NCBI GenBank assembly: GCA_021647375.1
Contig: JAKIUV010000018.1
Span: forward strand, 1-36,130
Length of the DNA: 36,130 nt
From: Robiginitomaculum sp.
GTDB taxonomy: Bacteria > Pseudomonadota > Alphaproteobacteria > Caulobacterales > Maricaulaceae
Reading direction: 5' to 3'
How positions within the stretch are numbered: position 1 is the first letter of the stretch; each line of letters opens with the position of its first letter. The notes beneath the pieces are model-generated. The model was not told the DNA's origin. It made no database searches and was given only the letters and a program-made list of their open reading frames with translations. This document shows, piece after piece, positions 18,289 through 25,642 of this stretch. Both the position numbers and the translations under genes were made by a program.

Positions 18289-18362
18289 TGGGGCGTAGCC
18301 AAGTGGTAAGGCATCGGGTTTTGATCCCGTGATCGTTGGTTCGAACCCAGCCGCCCCAACCA
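18289..18362 (+). tRNA. tRNA-Gln (anticodon TTG)
   Basis: A full cloverleaf. The acceptor stem is TGGGGCG (18289-18295) with CGCCCCA (18352-18358), the discriminator is A18359, and CCA is encoded at 18360-18362. The anticodon loop TTTTGAT has TTG at 18321-18323. The T arm is GTTGG-TTCGAAC-CCAGC. The anticodon stem TCGGG/CCCGT has a T-T mismatch at its outer pair (27-43); the other four pairs are sound. Confidence 0.96.
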
Positions 18363-18593
18363 TTCCTCGGTCATTTTAGGCTGCTGTTATATTAATTTCT
18401 TGTGTAATGTATTAAAAGCGCCTCTGAAAAAACCGTGCGAGTCAAGAAGTTTATTTGTAAAAAAAAGCAAAAAAAATGCATTTTGGTACATCCTAACGAT
18501 TGATTAACGCGAAAGAGCCGTGTAAGCCTACCTGAAATAATAACAATGCAAGGTCTAACAAAGGGACTTGCGATTTTTTGGGAGCTGTGTGTG
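18363..18593. promoter_or_regulatory. Region upstream of the TonB-system operon
   Basis: A 231-base gap between tRNA-Gln and the first DUF3450 gene. It is AT-rich with several A runs (near 18458-18477). It must carry the promoter of the eight-gene TonB cluster, but I cannot place -35/-10 hexamers or a Fur or Zur operator with confidence. Confidence 0.3.
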
Positions 18594-19352
18594 GTGATTA
18601 TTCCTACAAAGGTTAAGGCGTTGGCGGTAGCGGGATTAGCTGCGGTTGTTCTGGTTCCGACAGCGTTCGCGCAATCTTCAGGAAGTGAAGCGGCTTATAA
18701 AGCTGTATTGCAGGCTATTGCTGAACAAAAAACAAGTCTCGCACAGCAGGAATACTTTGTCGTGCAGCAAGCCGCGAAAATCAATTCACTAAATTCACAA
18801 ATTGAAGGCCTTGATGATTTGAAGGCAACGATTGAGCCGATGCTTGGCAAAATGGCCACCAGCATAGCAGGAAAGATAAAATCGGATTATCCGTTTGAGT
18901 TGGATCGCCGTCTCCCGAGATTGCAGTCATTGGAAGCTTCCATTAAAGATCCAAATACAGCGGTCGGGGATAAATATCGCAAGGCGCTTAATATTTATAA
19001 GCTTGAGGTTAATTACGGTCAAAGCATGGAGGCCAAAAAGGGTAACCATCCCATAAGTCCAACCATTCGTGTCGGTGATGATCGTTGGGAGAAGGACGAA
19101 AAGGGCGAGGTTAAGCTCGATAAAAACGGCAATAAAATCGAAATTTTTGATGGCTCCTATCTGCGTTATGGTCGTATTGCTTATGTGTATCTGCAGGCTG
19201 ATGGTACTCAGGCTATGCGCTATGATTTAAAGGCTAGTGAGTGGGTAGATTTGCCCAAGAACAGTATTGCCGATATTAGGCGCGGTGTGAAAATAGCAAG
19301 CGGTGAGGCTGCGCCAAATGTGGTGAAAGTGCCGTTGTTTCCAAATCCTTAA
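18594..19352 (+). CDS. DUF3450-family periplasmic protein 1 (TonB-system associated)
   Basis: About 252 residues with a signal peptide (KVKALAVAGLAAVVLVPTAFAQ, cleavage after AFA) and a coiled-coil-prone region (about residues 30-90, with QEYFVVQQAAKINSLNSQIE). Two segments are shared with the next gene: DYPFELDRRLPRLQSLEAS and YRKALNIYKLEVNYGQSME. It matches the DUF3450 family as found before TtpC/ExbB/ExbD/TonB genes in Vibrio TonB2-type clusters; the molecular role is unknown. I prefer a GTG start at 18594 (or 18591), because GGGAG lies just upstream and the signal peptide then has normal length. An ATG at 18546 would add 16 residues. Confidence 0.8.
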   Translation: MIIPTKVKALAVAGLAAVVLVPTAFAQSSGSEAAYKAVLQAIAEQKTSLAQQEYFVVQQAAKINSLNSQIEGLDDLKATIEPMLGKMATSIAGKIKSDYPFELDRRLPRLQSLEASIKDPNTAVGDKYRKALNIYKLEVNYGQSMEAKKGNHPISPTIRVGDDRWEKDEKGEVKLDKNGNKIEIFDGSYLRYGRIAYVYLQADGTQAMRYDLKASEWVDLPKNSIADIRRGVKIASGEAAPNVVKVPLFPNP

Positions 19353-19478
19353 TTAAGGTGAATTTCGAGCCGAATTTATGGCTCATCGGTAGTTCTTAAC
19401 GGGAAGTGGAATTGCCAAAAATCGCGAAGCAGGTGGTCTGTAGAGCGAGCAAAATTGAAACTAGATCGGAAGGAAGAC

Positions 19479-20261
19479 ATGTCGAAAATTTCAAAAATCA
19501 GGCCTAAGTTCGTAAGAACCAGGAGCGTCCTGTTGGCTGGAGCGTGTGTATTGGCTGTCGCCATGCCTGCGCAAGCGCAACTGGAGCAAGCCCTGCGGGT
19601 GGCGCAAAGTTCAACCGCAGCTAGCGCAGCGGCTCAAAGGCAAGTCGAGCAATCAGATGATACTGCGGAAAGTGCGGCACGGGATTACCGCGCCGTCTTG
19701 CAACAGATTGACAATATGAAATTGTTTGTCGATCAGCAGGATATCTATTTGCGCGGTCAGGCTGGTGATATTGAGGCTCTTAGGGAGCAACTTGGATCCG
19801 TAGAGCAGGTAAAGCGCGGTATGGTGCCGATGATGCTTTTGATGGCGGCCAAGATAGAGGATTCGGTCAGTGCTGACATGCCGTTTAAGTTGCGTGAACG
19901 CAAAGAGCGCTTGGCGCGCCTCAAGGAAACATTGGGTGATCCTTCTATTACGCCGACCGAGCAATACCGTCAGGTGCTTGCAGCTTATAAAAACGAAGTG
20001 GCTTATGGCCAAGGCATGGATAGCTATGAGGGCGCCCACCCAAGTAAGTCGGGTGTTAAGGTTGATTATCTTATGTTTGGCCGGATTTCTTTGATTTATA
20101 TGACCAAAGACGAGAAGGATCTTGGGTATTTTGATATGTCTGATCGGACATGGAAGTCAGTGGATAGCAGCAATGCTTTACAGGTTCGTCAAGCCATCCG
20201 AATTGCTAATGGTGAGGCTGCACCGGAAATAGTGTTTGCCCCTGTAACCGGCGCGAAATAG
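19479..20261 (+). CDS. DUF3450-family periplasmic protein 2 (TonB-system associated)
   Basis: A 260-residue paralogue of the preceding gene. The N-terminal signal peptide ends MPAQAQ, and a coiled coil of about residues 60-110 follows. It shares the core segments DMPFKLRERKERLARLKETL and YRQVLAAYKNEVAYGQGMD, and the ending QAIRIANGEAAPEIV. Both copies keep the GRIxxxY strand (FGRISLIYMT here, YGRIAYVYLQ in the first). The start at ATG 19479 has GGAAGGAAGAC in front; an ATG at 19455 is less likely. It is followed 18 bases after its stop by the TtpC-like gene, so it is probably the original partner. The function of the family is unknown. Confidence 0.82.
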   Translation: MSKISKIRPKFVRTRSVLLAGACVLAVAMPAQAQLEQALRVAQSSTAASAAAQRQVEQSDDTAESAARDYRAVLQQIDNMKLFVDQQDIYLRGQAGDIEALREQLGSVEQVKRGMVPMMLLMAAKIEDSVSADMPFKLRERKERLARLKETLGDPSITPTEQYRQVLAAYKNEVAYGQGMDSYEGAHPSKSGVKVDYLMFGRISLIYMTKDEKDLGYFDMSDRTWKSVDSSNALQVRQAIRIANGEAAPEIVFAPVTGAK

Positions 20262-20279
20262 AGAAAGAGGATATTTCAA

Positions 20280-21671
20280 ATGATTAAATTATCGAAAAAC
20301 TTAAAAAAATTGAGTGCTTTATTGCTAGGTGCTGTTTTAATGGCGGGGCTGGCAATGCCAGCGGGTGCCCAAATTAACTCTGTCAGTGAATTGCTGGATA
20401 AAGTGCGCAGAGACGCGCAAACCACAAAAGCTGAAAACGACAAACGTGTCCGAGAGTTTAGGTCTCGTGCCAATGAGCAGACCGCAAAATTGAATTCGGC
20501 GCGTGCTGAGCTTCGTGCTCTTGAAACGCAAGTTCGAAATGTTGAGAGGAAGTTTGATGCCAACGAAGCAGTTATTGCAAATTTAGATGGGCAGTTAAAC
20601 TCCGCTCTCGGTGAATTCCGCGATGTGTTTGGTTTGGCGCGTTCCAAGGCTGGTGAGTTTAAGGCGACTTTGGATAGCTCATTGATTTCTGCGCAATATC
20701 CAGGGCGTACTGATGTATTAGGTAAAATAGCCAATTCAAAAGCTTTGCCGAGTTCTGACGAGCTTAATAAAATCTGGCAGTTGATGCTGGAGGAAATTCA
20801 GGCTCAGCGTGAGGTCACTACATTTGATGCAAATGTTGGCAATAGTGCAAACCCTGGTGAAAGCATGAACTTGACGCGCGTCGGCCCGTTTAATGTGTTC
20901 ACCACCGCAGGCGGCGAGTTTCTTGAGTACAAAAACTCAAAAGAACCTGGGGTTTTACCGTTAACCTATTTGGGTAAGCAGCCTCCTAAGGCTATTGGTA
21001 AAGCGGCAAAGGCCGTTCTTAATGCTGGCCCTTCAGAGCTTGTCTTTGGCCCAGTTGATCCAACACGTGGTAGCTTGCTAAAGGCTCTGGAGCGTGTGCC
21101 GGATAGAAAAGAGCGTGTTGATCAAGGTGGCCCGATTGGTAAAATTATTCTCGGCGTTCTTCTTGTCGGTGGTATTTTCGGCATACTTAATATCGTTCGT
21201 CTGTTCTTGGTTTCCTCTGCGGTTCGTGCCCAAAAGAAGAAAGCGCAACCGTCTAAATCCAACCCGCTTGGTCGTGTTATGATGGCTTATGATGGTGTGA
21301 AGAACAAAGACGAAGAGGTTATCGAGCTTAAGTTGGACGAAGCTATTCTCCAAGAAAGCCCGAAGCTTGAATTTGGTCTTAATCTTCTGAAACTTGGTGC
21401 GGCGATTGCTCCTCTCCTCGGCCTACTTGGTACGGTGACAGGTATGATCAAAACCTTCCAAGCTATGATGATCTACGGCGCCGGTGACCCGCAATTGATG
21501 GCTGGTGGTATTTCCGAAGCTTTGGTTACGACCATGCTTGGGTTAATCGCCGCTATTCCGCTCTTGGTCTTACACAGCTTCTGTTCATCACTTGCACGCG
21601 GTGTTCAAGGGACACTGGAAGAGCAATCTGCTGGTATCGTAGCGCGCCATGTTGAGGCTCGCCGGGGTTAA
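20280..21671 (+). CDS. TtpC-like MotA/TolQ/ExbB proton channel protein with periplasmic coiled coil
   Basis: A 463-residue protein. It has a signal peptide (1-30), a long charged coiled coil (about 40-115) and a periplasmic domain to about 280, a first transmembrane helix (286-311), then an ExbB/TolQ domain with two more helices (370-392 and 412-434). The ExbB signature GAAIAPLLGLLGTVTGMIKTF is clear. This architecture matches TtpC of the Vibrio TonB2 system, which is required with ExbB2/ExbD2 for TonB2-dependent transport. It follows the second DUF3450 gene and precedes exbB, so it is part of the same complex and uses the proton gradient. Confidence 0.9.
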   Translation: MIKLSKNLKKLSALLLGAVLMAGLAMPAGAQINSVSELLDKVRRDAQTTKAENDKRVREFRSRANEQTAKLNSARAELRALETQVRNVERKFDANEAVIANLDGQLNSALGEFRDVFGLARSKAGEFKATLDSSLISAQYPGRTDVLGKIANSKALPSSDELNKIWQLMLEEIQAQREVTTFDANVGNSANPGESMNLTRVGPFNVFTTAGGEFLEYKNSKEPGVLPLTYLGKQPPKAIGKAAKAVLNAGPSELVFGPVDPTRGSLLKALERVPDRKERVDQGGPIGKIILGVLLVGGIFGILNIVRLFLVSSAVRAQKKKAQPSKSNPLGRVMMAYDGVKNKDEEVIELKLDEAILQESPKLEFGLNLLKLGAAIAPLLGLLGTVTGMIKTFQAMMIYGAGDPQLMAGGISEALVTTMLGLIAAIPLLVLHSFCSSLARGVQGTLEEQSAGIVARHVEARRG

Positions 21672-21676
21672 TTCGC

Positions 21677-21721
21677 GGCAATGCAAAACGGGCCCAGTTT
21701 AGGCTGGGTCCATGAATTGCC
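21677..21721 (+). promoter_or_regulatory. Nested hairpin between the TtpC-like gene and exbB
   Basis: An outer stem GGCAAT (21677-21682) with ATTGCC (21716-21721) encloses an inner stem GGGCCCAG (21690-21697) with CTGGGTCC (21704-21711, one G-T pair). It begins 5 bases after the stop of the TtpC-like gene in a 118-base spacer. AATTTT follows (21725-21730), a weak T run. It may be a leaky terminator or an RNA processing site that sets subunit ratios within the operon. The role is inference. Confidence 0.5.
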
Positions 21722-21789
21722 CATAATTTTAGTCGCAAATATTGCGGCCTTATATGGGCGTGAAATAGGGAATAGGAAAAGGTATTGAT

Positions 21790-22329
21790 ATGCCAGAATG
21801 GTTAAATCCGAAACTAGCCTATGAAGGATTAATGGACTTTTTTGCCCAGGGCGGAACAACCGTTCTGGTGCCAATTATGATTGTCGCCTTTATGTTGTGG
21901 GCTTTCATTATGGAACGTCTATCATATTATTTATTTGCCCACGGTGCGCTAAAAACCCGTTTGCGAGCGGAGTGGAGTGCGCGGGAAGATAAGCGGTCTT
22001 GGCGCTCACGCGCTATTCGCGATGATTTGGTTTCGCAGGTTAGGCTGAATACGGATAGATTTGTCGGTATCGTGCAGGCACTTGTGGCGGTTGCGCCATT
22101 GCTTGGGCTTTTGGGGACAGTGACAGGCATGATCGAAGTGTTCGATATTATGGCTTTGTCCGGCTCGTCCAGTGCCAGATTGATGGCGGGGGGCGTGTTT
22201 AAAGCGACGATCCCAACTATGGCTGGTATGGTGGTGGCTTTGTCCGGCATGTATTTTGCCAACTGGTTGCCAAAGCTAAGTATTCGCGAGACGGCAAAGT
22301 TCGCTGACACATTGGAAATCGGAGAATAA
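21790..22329 (+). CDS. exbB: TonB-system proton channel subunit ExbB
   Basis: A 179-residue ExbB of the short TonB2 type. Three transmembrane helices lie at about residues 23-42, 93-115 and 138-160. The family signature VAPLLGLLGTVTGMIEVFDI (101-120) and the GVFKATIPTMAGMVVAL helix are present. With ExbD it forms the inner-membrane proton channel that energises TonB. It is 1 base before the first exbD, so the two are translationally coupled. The upstream spacer holds a nested hairpin; the ATG has AAAAGG 8-9 bases in front. Confidence 0.95.
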   Translation: MPEWLNPKLAYEGLMDFFAQGGTTVLVPIMIVAFMLWAFIMERLSYYLFAHGALKTRLRAEWSAREDKRSWRSRAIRDDLVSQVRLNTDRFVGIVQALVAVAPLLGLLGTVTGMIEVFDIMALSGSSSARLMAGGVFKATIPTMAGMVVALSGMYFANWLPKLSIRETAKFADTLEIGE

Positions 22330-22330
22330 A

Positions 22331-22738
22331 ATGAGAAGACGTGTACGCCACGGCGGAGATGACGCCGATGTAGATATGACACCGATGCTCGACATCGTGT
22401 TTATCATGCTAATCTTTTTTATTGTGACAGCAACTTTTCTGGACGAGACGGGTATTGATTTGACCCAGCCTCCGCCACCGCCAAATCAGGACAATCTTGA
22501 TGACTCTAAATCCGCTATCTCGGTTTATGTTGATGGCAAAAACAGGTGCTCGGTTGATGGTCGCGGTTCGGATTGTGATCGCGTGGTTCTAACAGTGGAA
22601 AGCCTTTTGGCTGATAAACCTGGTGCGAGTATTATTCTGAAAGTCCACGAATTGGCAGATAATCTATATTTGGTTGGTTTGAAAGATAGCTTTGACGACA
22701 AGGGTCTCACATCTAAAATAGAGATCATTAAAGGGTAG
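22331..22738 (+). CDS. exbD: TonB-system subunit ExbD, first copy
   Basis: A 135-residue biopolymer transport protein. A short cytoplasmic tail leads to DMTPMLDIVFIMLIFFIV, with the essential transmembrane aspartate at D21 (E. coli ExbD D25), then a proline-rich linker (PPPPP near 47-51) and a periplasmic domain. Two cysteines (NRCSVDGRGSDCD) could form a disulphide and are absent from the next copy. It directly follows exbB. Two different exbD genes in a row suggest a mixed ExbD dimer, which is inference. Confidence 0.94.
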   Translation: MRRRVRHGGDDADVDMTPMLDIVFIMLIFFIVTATFLDETGIDLTQPPPPPNQDNLDDSKSAISVYVDGKNRCSVDGRGSDCDRVVLTVESLLADKPGASIILKVHELADNLYLVGLKDSFDDKGLTSKIEIIKG

Positions 22739-22797
22739 AAGTGTAATTAAGTTACAAAAGGCTTGTAATTCAATAATTAGTGTGATAAGGTAACGAA

Positions 22798-23193
22798 ATG
22801 GCAAGACGTAGTCGCGTAGCAGTTGAAGCGGAAGACACCGAGTTAAACATGACACCCATGCTGGATGTAGTGTTTATTCTCTTGATCTTCTTCATTGTGA
22901 CCTCAGTGTTTGTGAAAACACCTGGGTTTGAACCAAGCAAGCCGGAGGCTATCACGGATGTGGATTTGCCACCTGGTATTATTGTGGCGATTAGCCGCGA
23001 GAACGAGATTTGGATAGATAAAATGCCTTATGATATTAACGAAATACGCCCGGTTATATTGGCGCTTCGGGACGAAAATCCAAAAGCAGGCGGGATTATT
23101 CAAGGTGATAAAGAGGCGCAGGCCGGTATAGTGATGCAGGTGCAAGAATTGATGACCGATCTTGGCATCGACACCCGTGTTTCAACTGATTAG
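22798..23193 (+). CDS. exbD: TonB-system subunit ExbD, second copy
   Basis: A 131-residue ExbD paralogue with NMTPMLDVVFILLIFFIV, the proton-path aspartate at D23, and a compact periplasmic domain ending in QELMTDLGIDTRVSTD. It is clearly diverged from the first copy outside the helix: it has no cysteine pair and no penta-proline linker. The two genes are therefore an old duplication rather than a recent one. Shine-Dalgarno AAGGTAACG precedes the ATG. It works with ExbB, the TtpC-like protein and TonB. Confidence 0.94.
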   Translation: MARRSRVAVEAEDTELNMTPMLDVVFILLIFFIVTSVFVKTPGFEPSKPEAITDVDLPPGIIVAISRENEIWIDKMPYDINEIRPVILALRDENPKAGGIIQGDKEAQAGIVMQVQELMTDLGIDTRVSTD

Positions 23194-23219
23194 CAGGCAT
23201 GAGCGCCTAATACTTGACT

Positions 23220-23259
23220 GCCTTATAGGAGGCTTGAATGCCTAATAGGAGACTAAAAT
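23220..23259 (+). repeat. 20-base tandem duplication of a ribosome-binding site and start
   Basis: Two adjacent 20-base units (23220-23239 and 23240-23259) differ at 4 positions. Each contains TAGGAG followed by an ATG 20 bases apart: ATG 23238 and the tonB ATG 23258. A shorter, diverged third copy (GCCTAATACTTGACT) lies just upstream. The first unit has the stronger Shine-Dalgarno (TAGGAGG). Confidence 0.85.
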
Positions 23260-23261
23260 GA
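23238..23261 (+). CDS. Possible seven-residue leader ORF overlapping tonB
   Basis: ATG CCT AAT AGG AGA CTA AAA TGA encodes MPNRRLK. It is preceded by TAGGAGG with 5-base spacing. Its stop overlaps the tonB start in an ATGA, a classic translational-coupling junction. It contains the tonB Shine-Dalgarno. It arises from the 20-base duplication and may be translated, but there is no conservation evidence. Confidence 0.4.
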   Translation: MPNRRLK

Positions 23262-23887
23262 ACGGACTTTTACGTTGGATTGGTGGCTTAGCCCTTGCGG
23301 CACTCATGACATTCTTTTTGTTTACGATGATGCGTGTGTTGATCAAAGGTGAGTTTCAATTGGAAGATAAGCAGGAAAAACTTAGCTTTGAGGTCAATGC
23401 GAAAATTGAAGAAGTTAAAGTCACGCGCAAAGATGTGAAAGTGGCCAAGGTACGCCGTGTGACAACACCGCCGCCGCCGCCGATGATCGAACGTCAACAG
23501 GCGAGCCAACCAACTGTGGCGATTGCTTCACTAGAGGGGGCTATCCCTGATTTCGAAACGCCGAAGCTAGACCGCCAGAGCTTTAAAATCGCCGTGTCTG
23601 ACCGCGATGCTCAGCCTTTGGTGCGTATCCCGCCGATCATGCCGCCGCGTGCCGAAAAATCAGGTCATTGTAAAGTCCGCTTTGATGTAAGCCCGCAAGG
23701 TGCGCCGTTTAATGTGGTTGCGACCTATTGCACTGGTAGTGTGTTTAAGCGTGCTTCTGTTAAGTCGGTACAAAAGTGGAAATATAATCCAAAAATGCTG
23801 GATGGCCGTGCGGTTGCTCGTAAAGGTGTGGAATCACAAATTACCTTTAAGCTAACCGATGAGCGTGGGAATATTTTGCCCGAATAA
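23258..23887 (+). CDS. tonB: Energy transducer TonB
   Basis: A 209-residue short TonB. The N-terminal signal-anchor helix is at about residues 9-30, a charged and proline-containing periplasmic linker follows (TPPPPPMIERQQ about 69-80), and the C-terminal TonB domain is at about 125-207, with CKVRFDVSPQGAPFNV, RASVKSVQKWKYNP and the GVESQITFKL strand. The two cysteines (about 138 and 158) and small size resemble Vibrio TonB2. It carries the energy of the ExbB/ExbD channel to outer-membrane receptors. Its start sits in the second copy of a duplicated ribosome-binding-site unit. Confidence 0.94.
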   Translation: MNGLLRWIGGLALAALMTFFLFTMMRVLIKGEFQLEDKQEKLSFEVNAKIEEVKVTRKDVKVAKVRRVTTPPPPPMIERQQASQPTVAIASLEGAIPDFETPKLDRQSFKIAVSDRDAQPLVRIPPIMPPRAEKSGHCKVRFDVSPQGAPFNVVATYCTGSVFKRASVKSVQKWKYNPKMLDGRAVARKGVESQITFKLTDERGNILPE

Positions 23888-23939
23888 GTATTAATTACGG
23901 CACTTTGAGTGCTTTGAAATATAGTAAATGGAGACTGAT

Positions 23940-25499
23940 GTGATTGCGTTGCTATCCCAGAGAAACACCAAAACTAAACTACTCAATATTGTCGGCCATG
24001 GCGTTCGGACATTTATTTTACCGGTCGTACTCGTTAGCGGAATTTACGCACTAAGCGTTGATGATGCCTACGCGCAGCGTGCTAATCGCAATCAAGACCA
24101 AGCCGAACAACCGGCAGAAGGCCGTCAGTTTGGTGCCAAGGCCGGCGCTGTTGTCAATGAAGCGTTGGAGTTTATGAATGCTGATCAGTACTCGGCGGCA
24201 ATTTCGTCTTTAAATAAGGCGTTGGCAATTCCTGATTTGAATGCCTATGAAAAATCAACAATTTATCAAATGCTTGGCAGTGCTTATTACGAAATGAATA
24301 ATTACGGCCAGACGATCACGCAATGGGAAAGTGCTATTAGTGCTGGGGGTCTATTGCCAAATGAAAGATCTAACTTACGGGTTAATATTGCACAATTATT
24401 GATCGCTAATGGTCAGCCCGCACGTGGGGCGCAAATGCTTGAGGATTGGAACCGTGCTGGTGGCCAGCTTAAGCCAAAGCATATTGAATATTTATGGCAG
24501 GCTTGGTCCCAGGCAGAAAACTATCGCCGTGCGCTTCCGTGGGCCGAAAAATGGTTTAACGCCGCACGGCCTAAAGAGCGTAAGCACTATGATTTGTTGA
24601 ACTTCATGTACAACAATCTCAACATGCCAGCCAAGCAGGCGGATATTGCCAAGCAGATGATCAATCGCTGGCCAGAAGATAAAAACCTGTGGCAAGTTTG
24701 GAAATCGCTTTTGGCCAATGGTGGGCGCGAGAAGGAATCCTTTGAGGTTAGCAAAATGCTATATCTTGGCGGCGCTCTTGATACTCAGCAGGAGTTTGAG
24801 ACGATCGTCCAATATTACGGGTATTACGATATGCCTTATCAGGCTGCAAAAATTTTGGAGCGGGAATTAAACGCGGGAAATATAAGAGAAACGCCTGAAA
24901 AATTGGTACAGCTTTCGGATTTATATCGTCAGGCTCGTGAATATAAAATGGCTATTCCAGCTTTGGAAAAAGCGGCTAAATCGTCGGGTAAAGCTAAATT
25001 ATATGCGGATTTGGGCGAGGCTCTCTATAAAGAAAATCAGTGCGGTAAAGCTGAAGCCGCCTTTAAAAAAGCCATGCAACTTGGTTATGATCAAGGTAAA
25101 TCCTGGATGTTGATTGCGTCGTGTCGTTATGATGATGCCGCAACTGAAAAGCGTCCAAATTGCCCTTACACCGAAGCAGATGATGCAAATTTAGCATGGT
25201 CCACGAAACGTAAGGCCGCCGCCGCCGCATTTGATAGCGTGCCGTCGTCTTCTAGCGAGGCTGGTAATGCAAGGAAATGGAAGAGCTTTATAGCTGGCGA
25301 AAAGTCCAGCCTGAAAAAGCGTTGTATTTTCGAAAGAGATTTGAAAAAACAAACTTGCGAAGCTGATATTCGCCGTGCGTATAAGGCTCAGTTTCTCAAA
25401 GGTGAGTTTAAACTCAGCGATGAAAGTTGCATGTCGTTTAAAGAGGCTTTCGATAAAGAATTCCGCAAAGCCCAAAAAGAAGATGACAAAAAAGAATAG
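23940..25499 (+). CDS. Periplasmic TPR-repeat protein of the TonB cluster
   Basis: About 519 residues. A signal peptide (FILPVVLVSGIYALSVDDAYA) leads to tetratricopeptide repeats over about residues 60-400, for example NEALEFMNADQYSAAISSLN, YQMLGSAYYEMNNYGQTI and YADLGEALYKENQCGKAEAA, and a cysteine-containing charged C-terminus. It matches the TPR gene that closes DUF3450-TtpC-ExbBD-TonB clusters in Vibrio and relatives. I prefer the GTG at 23940: GGAG lies 6 bases upstream and overlaps the alternative ATG at 23928. It is last in the operon and is followed by a terminator. It may bridge TonB and outer-membrane partners, which is inference. Confidence 0.85.
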   Translation: MIALLSQRNTKTKLLNIVGHGVRTFILPVVLVSGIYALSVDDAYAQRANRNQDQAEQPAEGRQFGAKAGAVVNEALEFMNADQYSAAISSLNKALAIPDLNAYEKSTIYQMLGSAYYEMNNYGQTITQWESAISAGGLLPNERSNLRVNIAQLLIANGQPARGAQMLEDWNRAGGQLKPKHIEYLWQAWSQAENYRRALPWAEKWFNAARPKERKHYDLLNFMYNNLNMPAKQADIAKQMINRWPEDKNLWQVWKSLLANGGREKESFEVSKMLYLGGALDTQQEFETIVQYYGYYDMPYQAAKILERELNAGNIRETPEKLVQLSDLYRQAREYKMAIPALEKAAKSSGKAKLYADLGEALYKENQCGKAEAAFKKAMQLGYDQGKSWMLIASCRYDDAATEKRPNCPYTEADDANLAWSTKRKAAAAAFDSVPSSSSEAGNARKWKSFIAGEKSSLKKRCIFERDLKKQTCEADIRRAYKAQFLKGEFKLSDESCMSFKEAFDKEFRKAQKEDDKKE

Positions 25500-25532
25500 T
25501 TAATTTTACTGGTAACTATGACATCATTTTAC

Positions 25533-25566
25533 AACACCGAGCGGATTTCCGTTCGGTGTTTTTTTT
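25533..25566 (+). terminator. Rho-independent terminator of the TonB operon
   Basis: AACACCGAGCGG (25533-25544) pairs with CCGTTCGGTGTT (25549-25560, one G-T pair) around a 4-base ATTT loop, and the T run continues to 25566. It is a strong textbook terminator 33 bases after the TPR gene, separating it from gshA. Confidence 0.92.
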
Positions 25567-25642
25567 ATCTTATCACAATGTCGCGAGACACTTGAAAATA
25601 CTCTGGCAAGCCTCTACATGAACAAGTCAAAGGAGAGCCTGC

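Noticed and set aside
18289..18362. tRNA-Gln as an integration site
   Set aside because: No repeated copy of the tRNA 3' end is visible downstream, and the following genes are an ordinary TonB operon.
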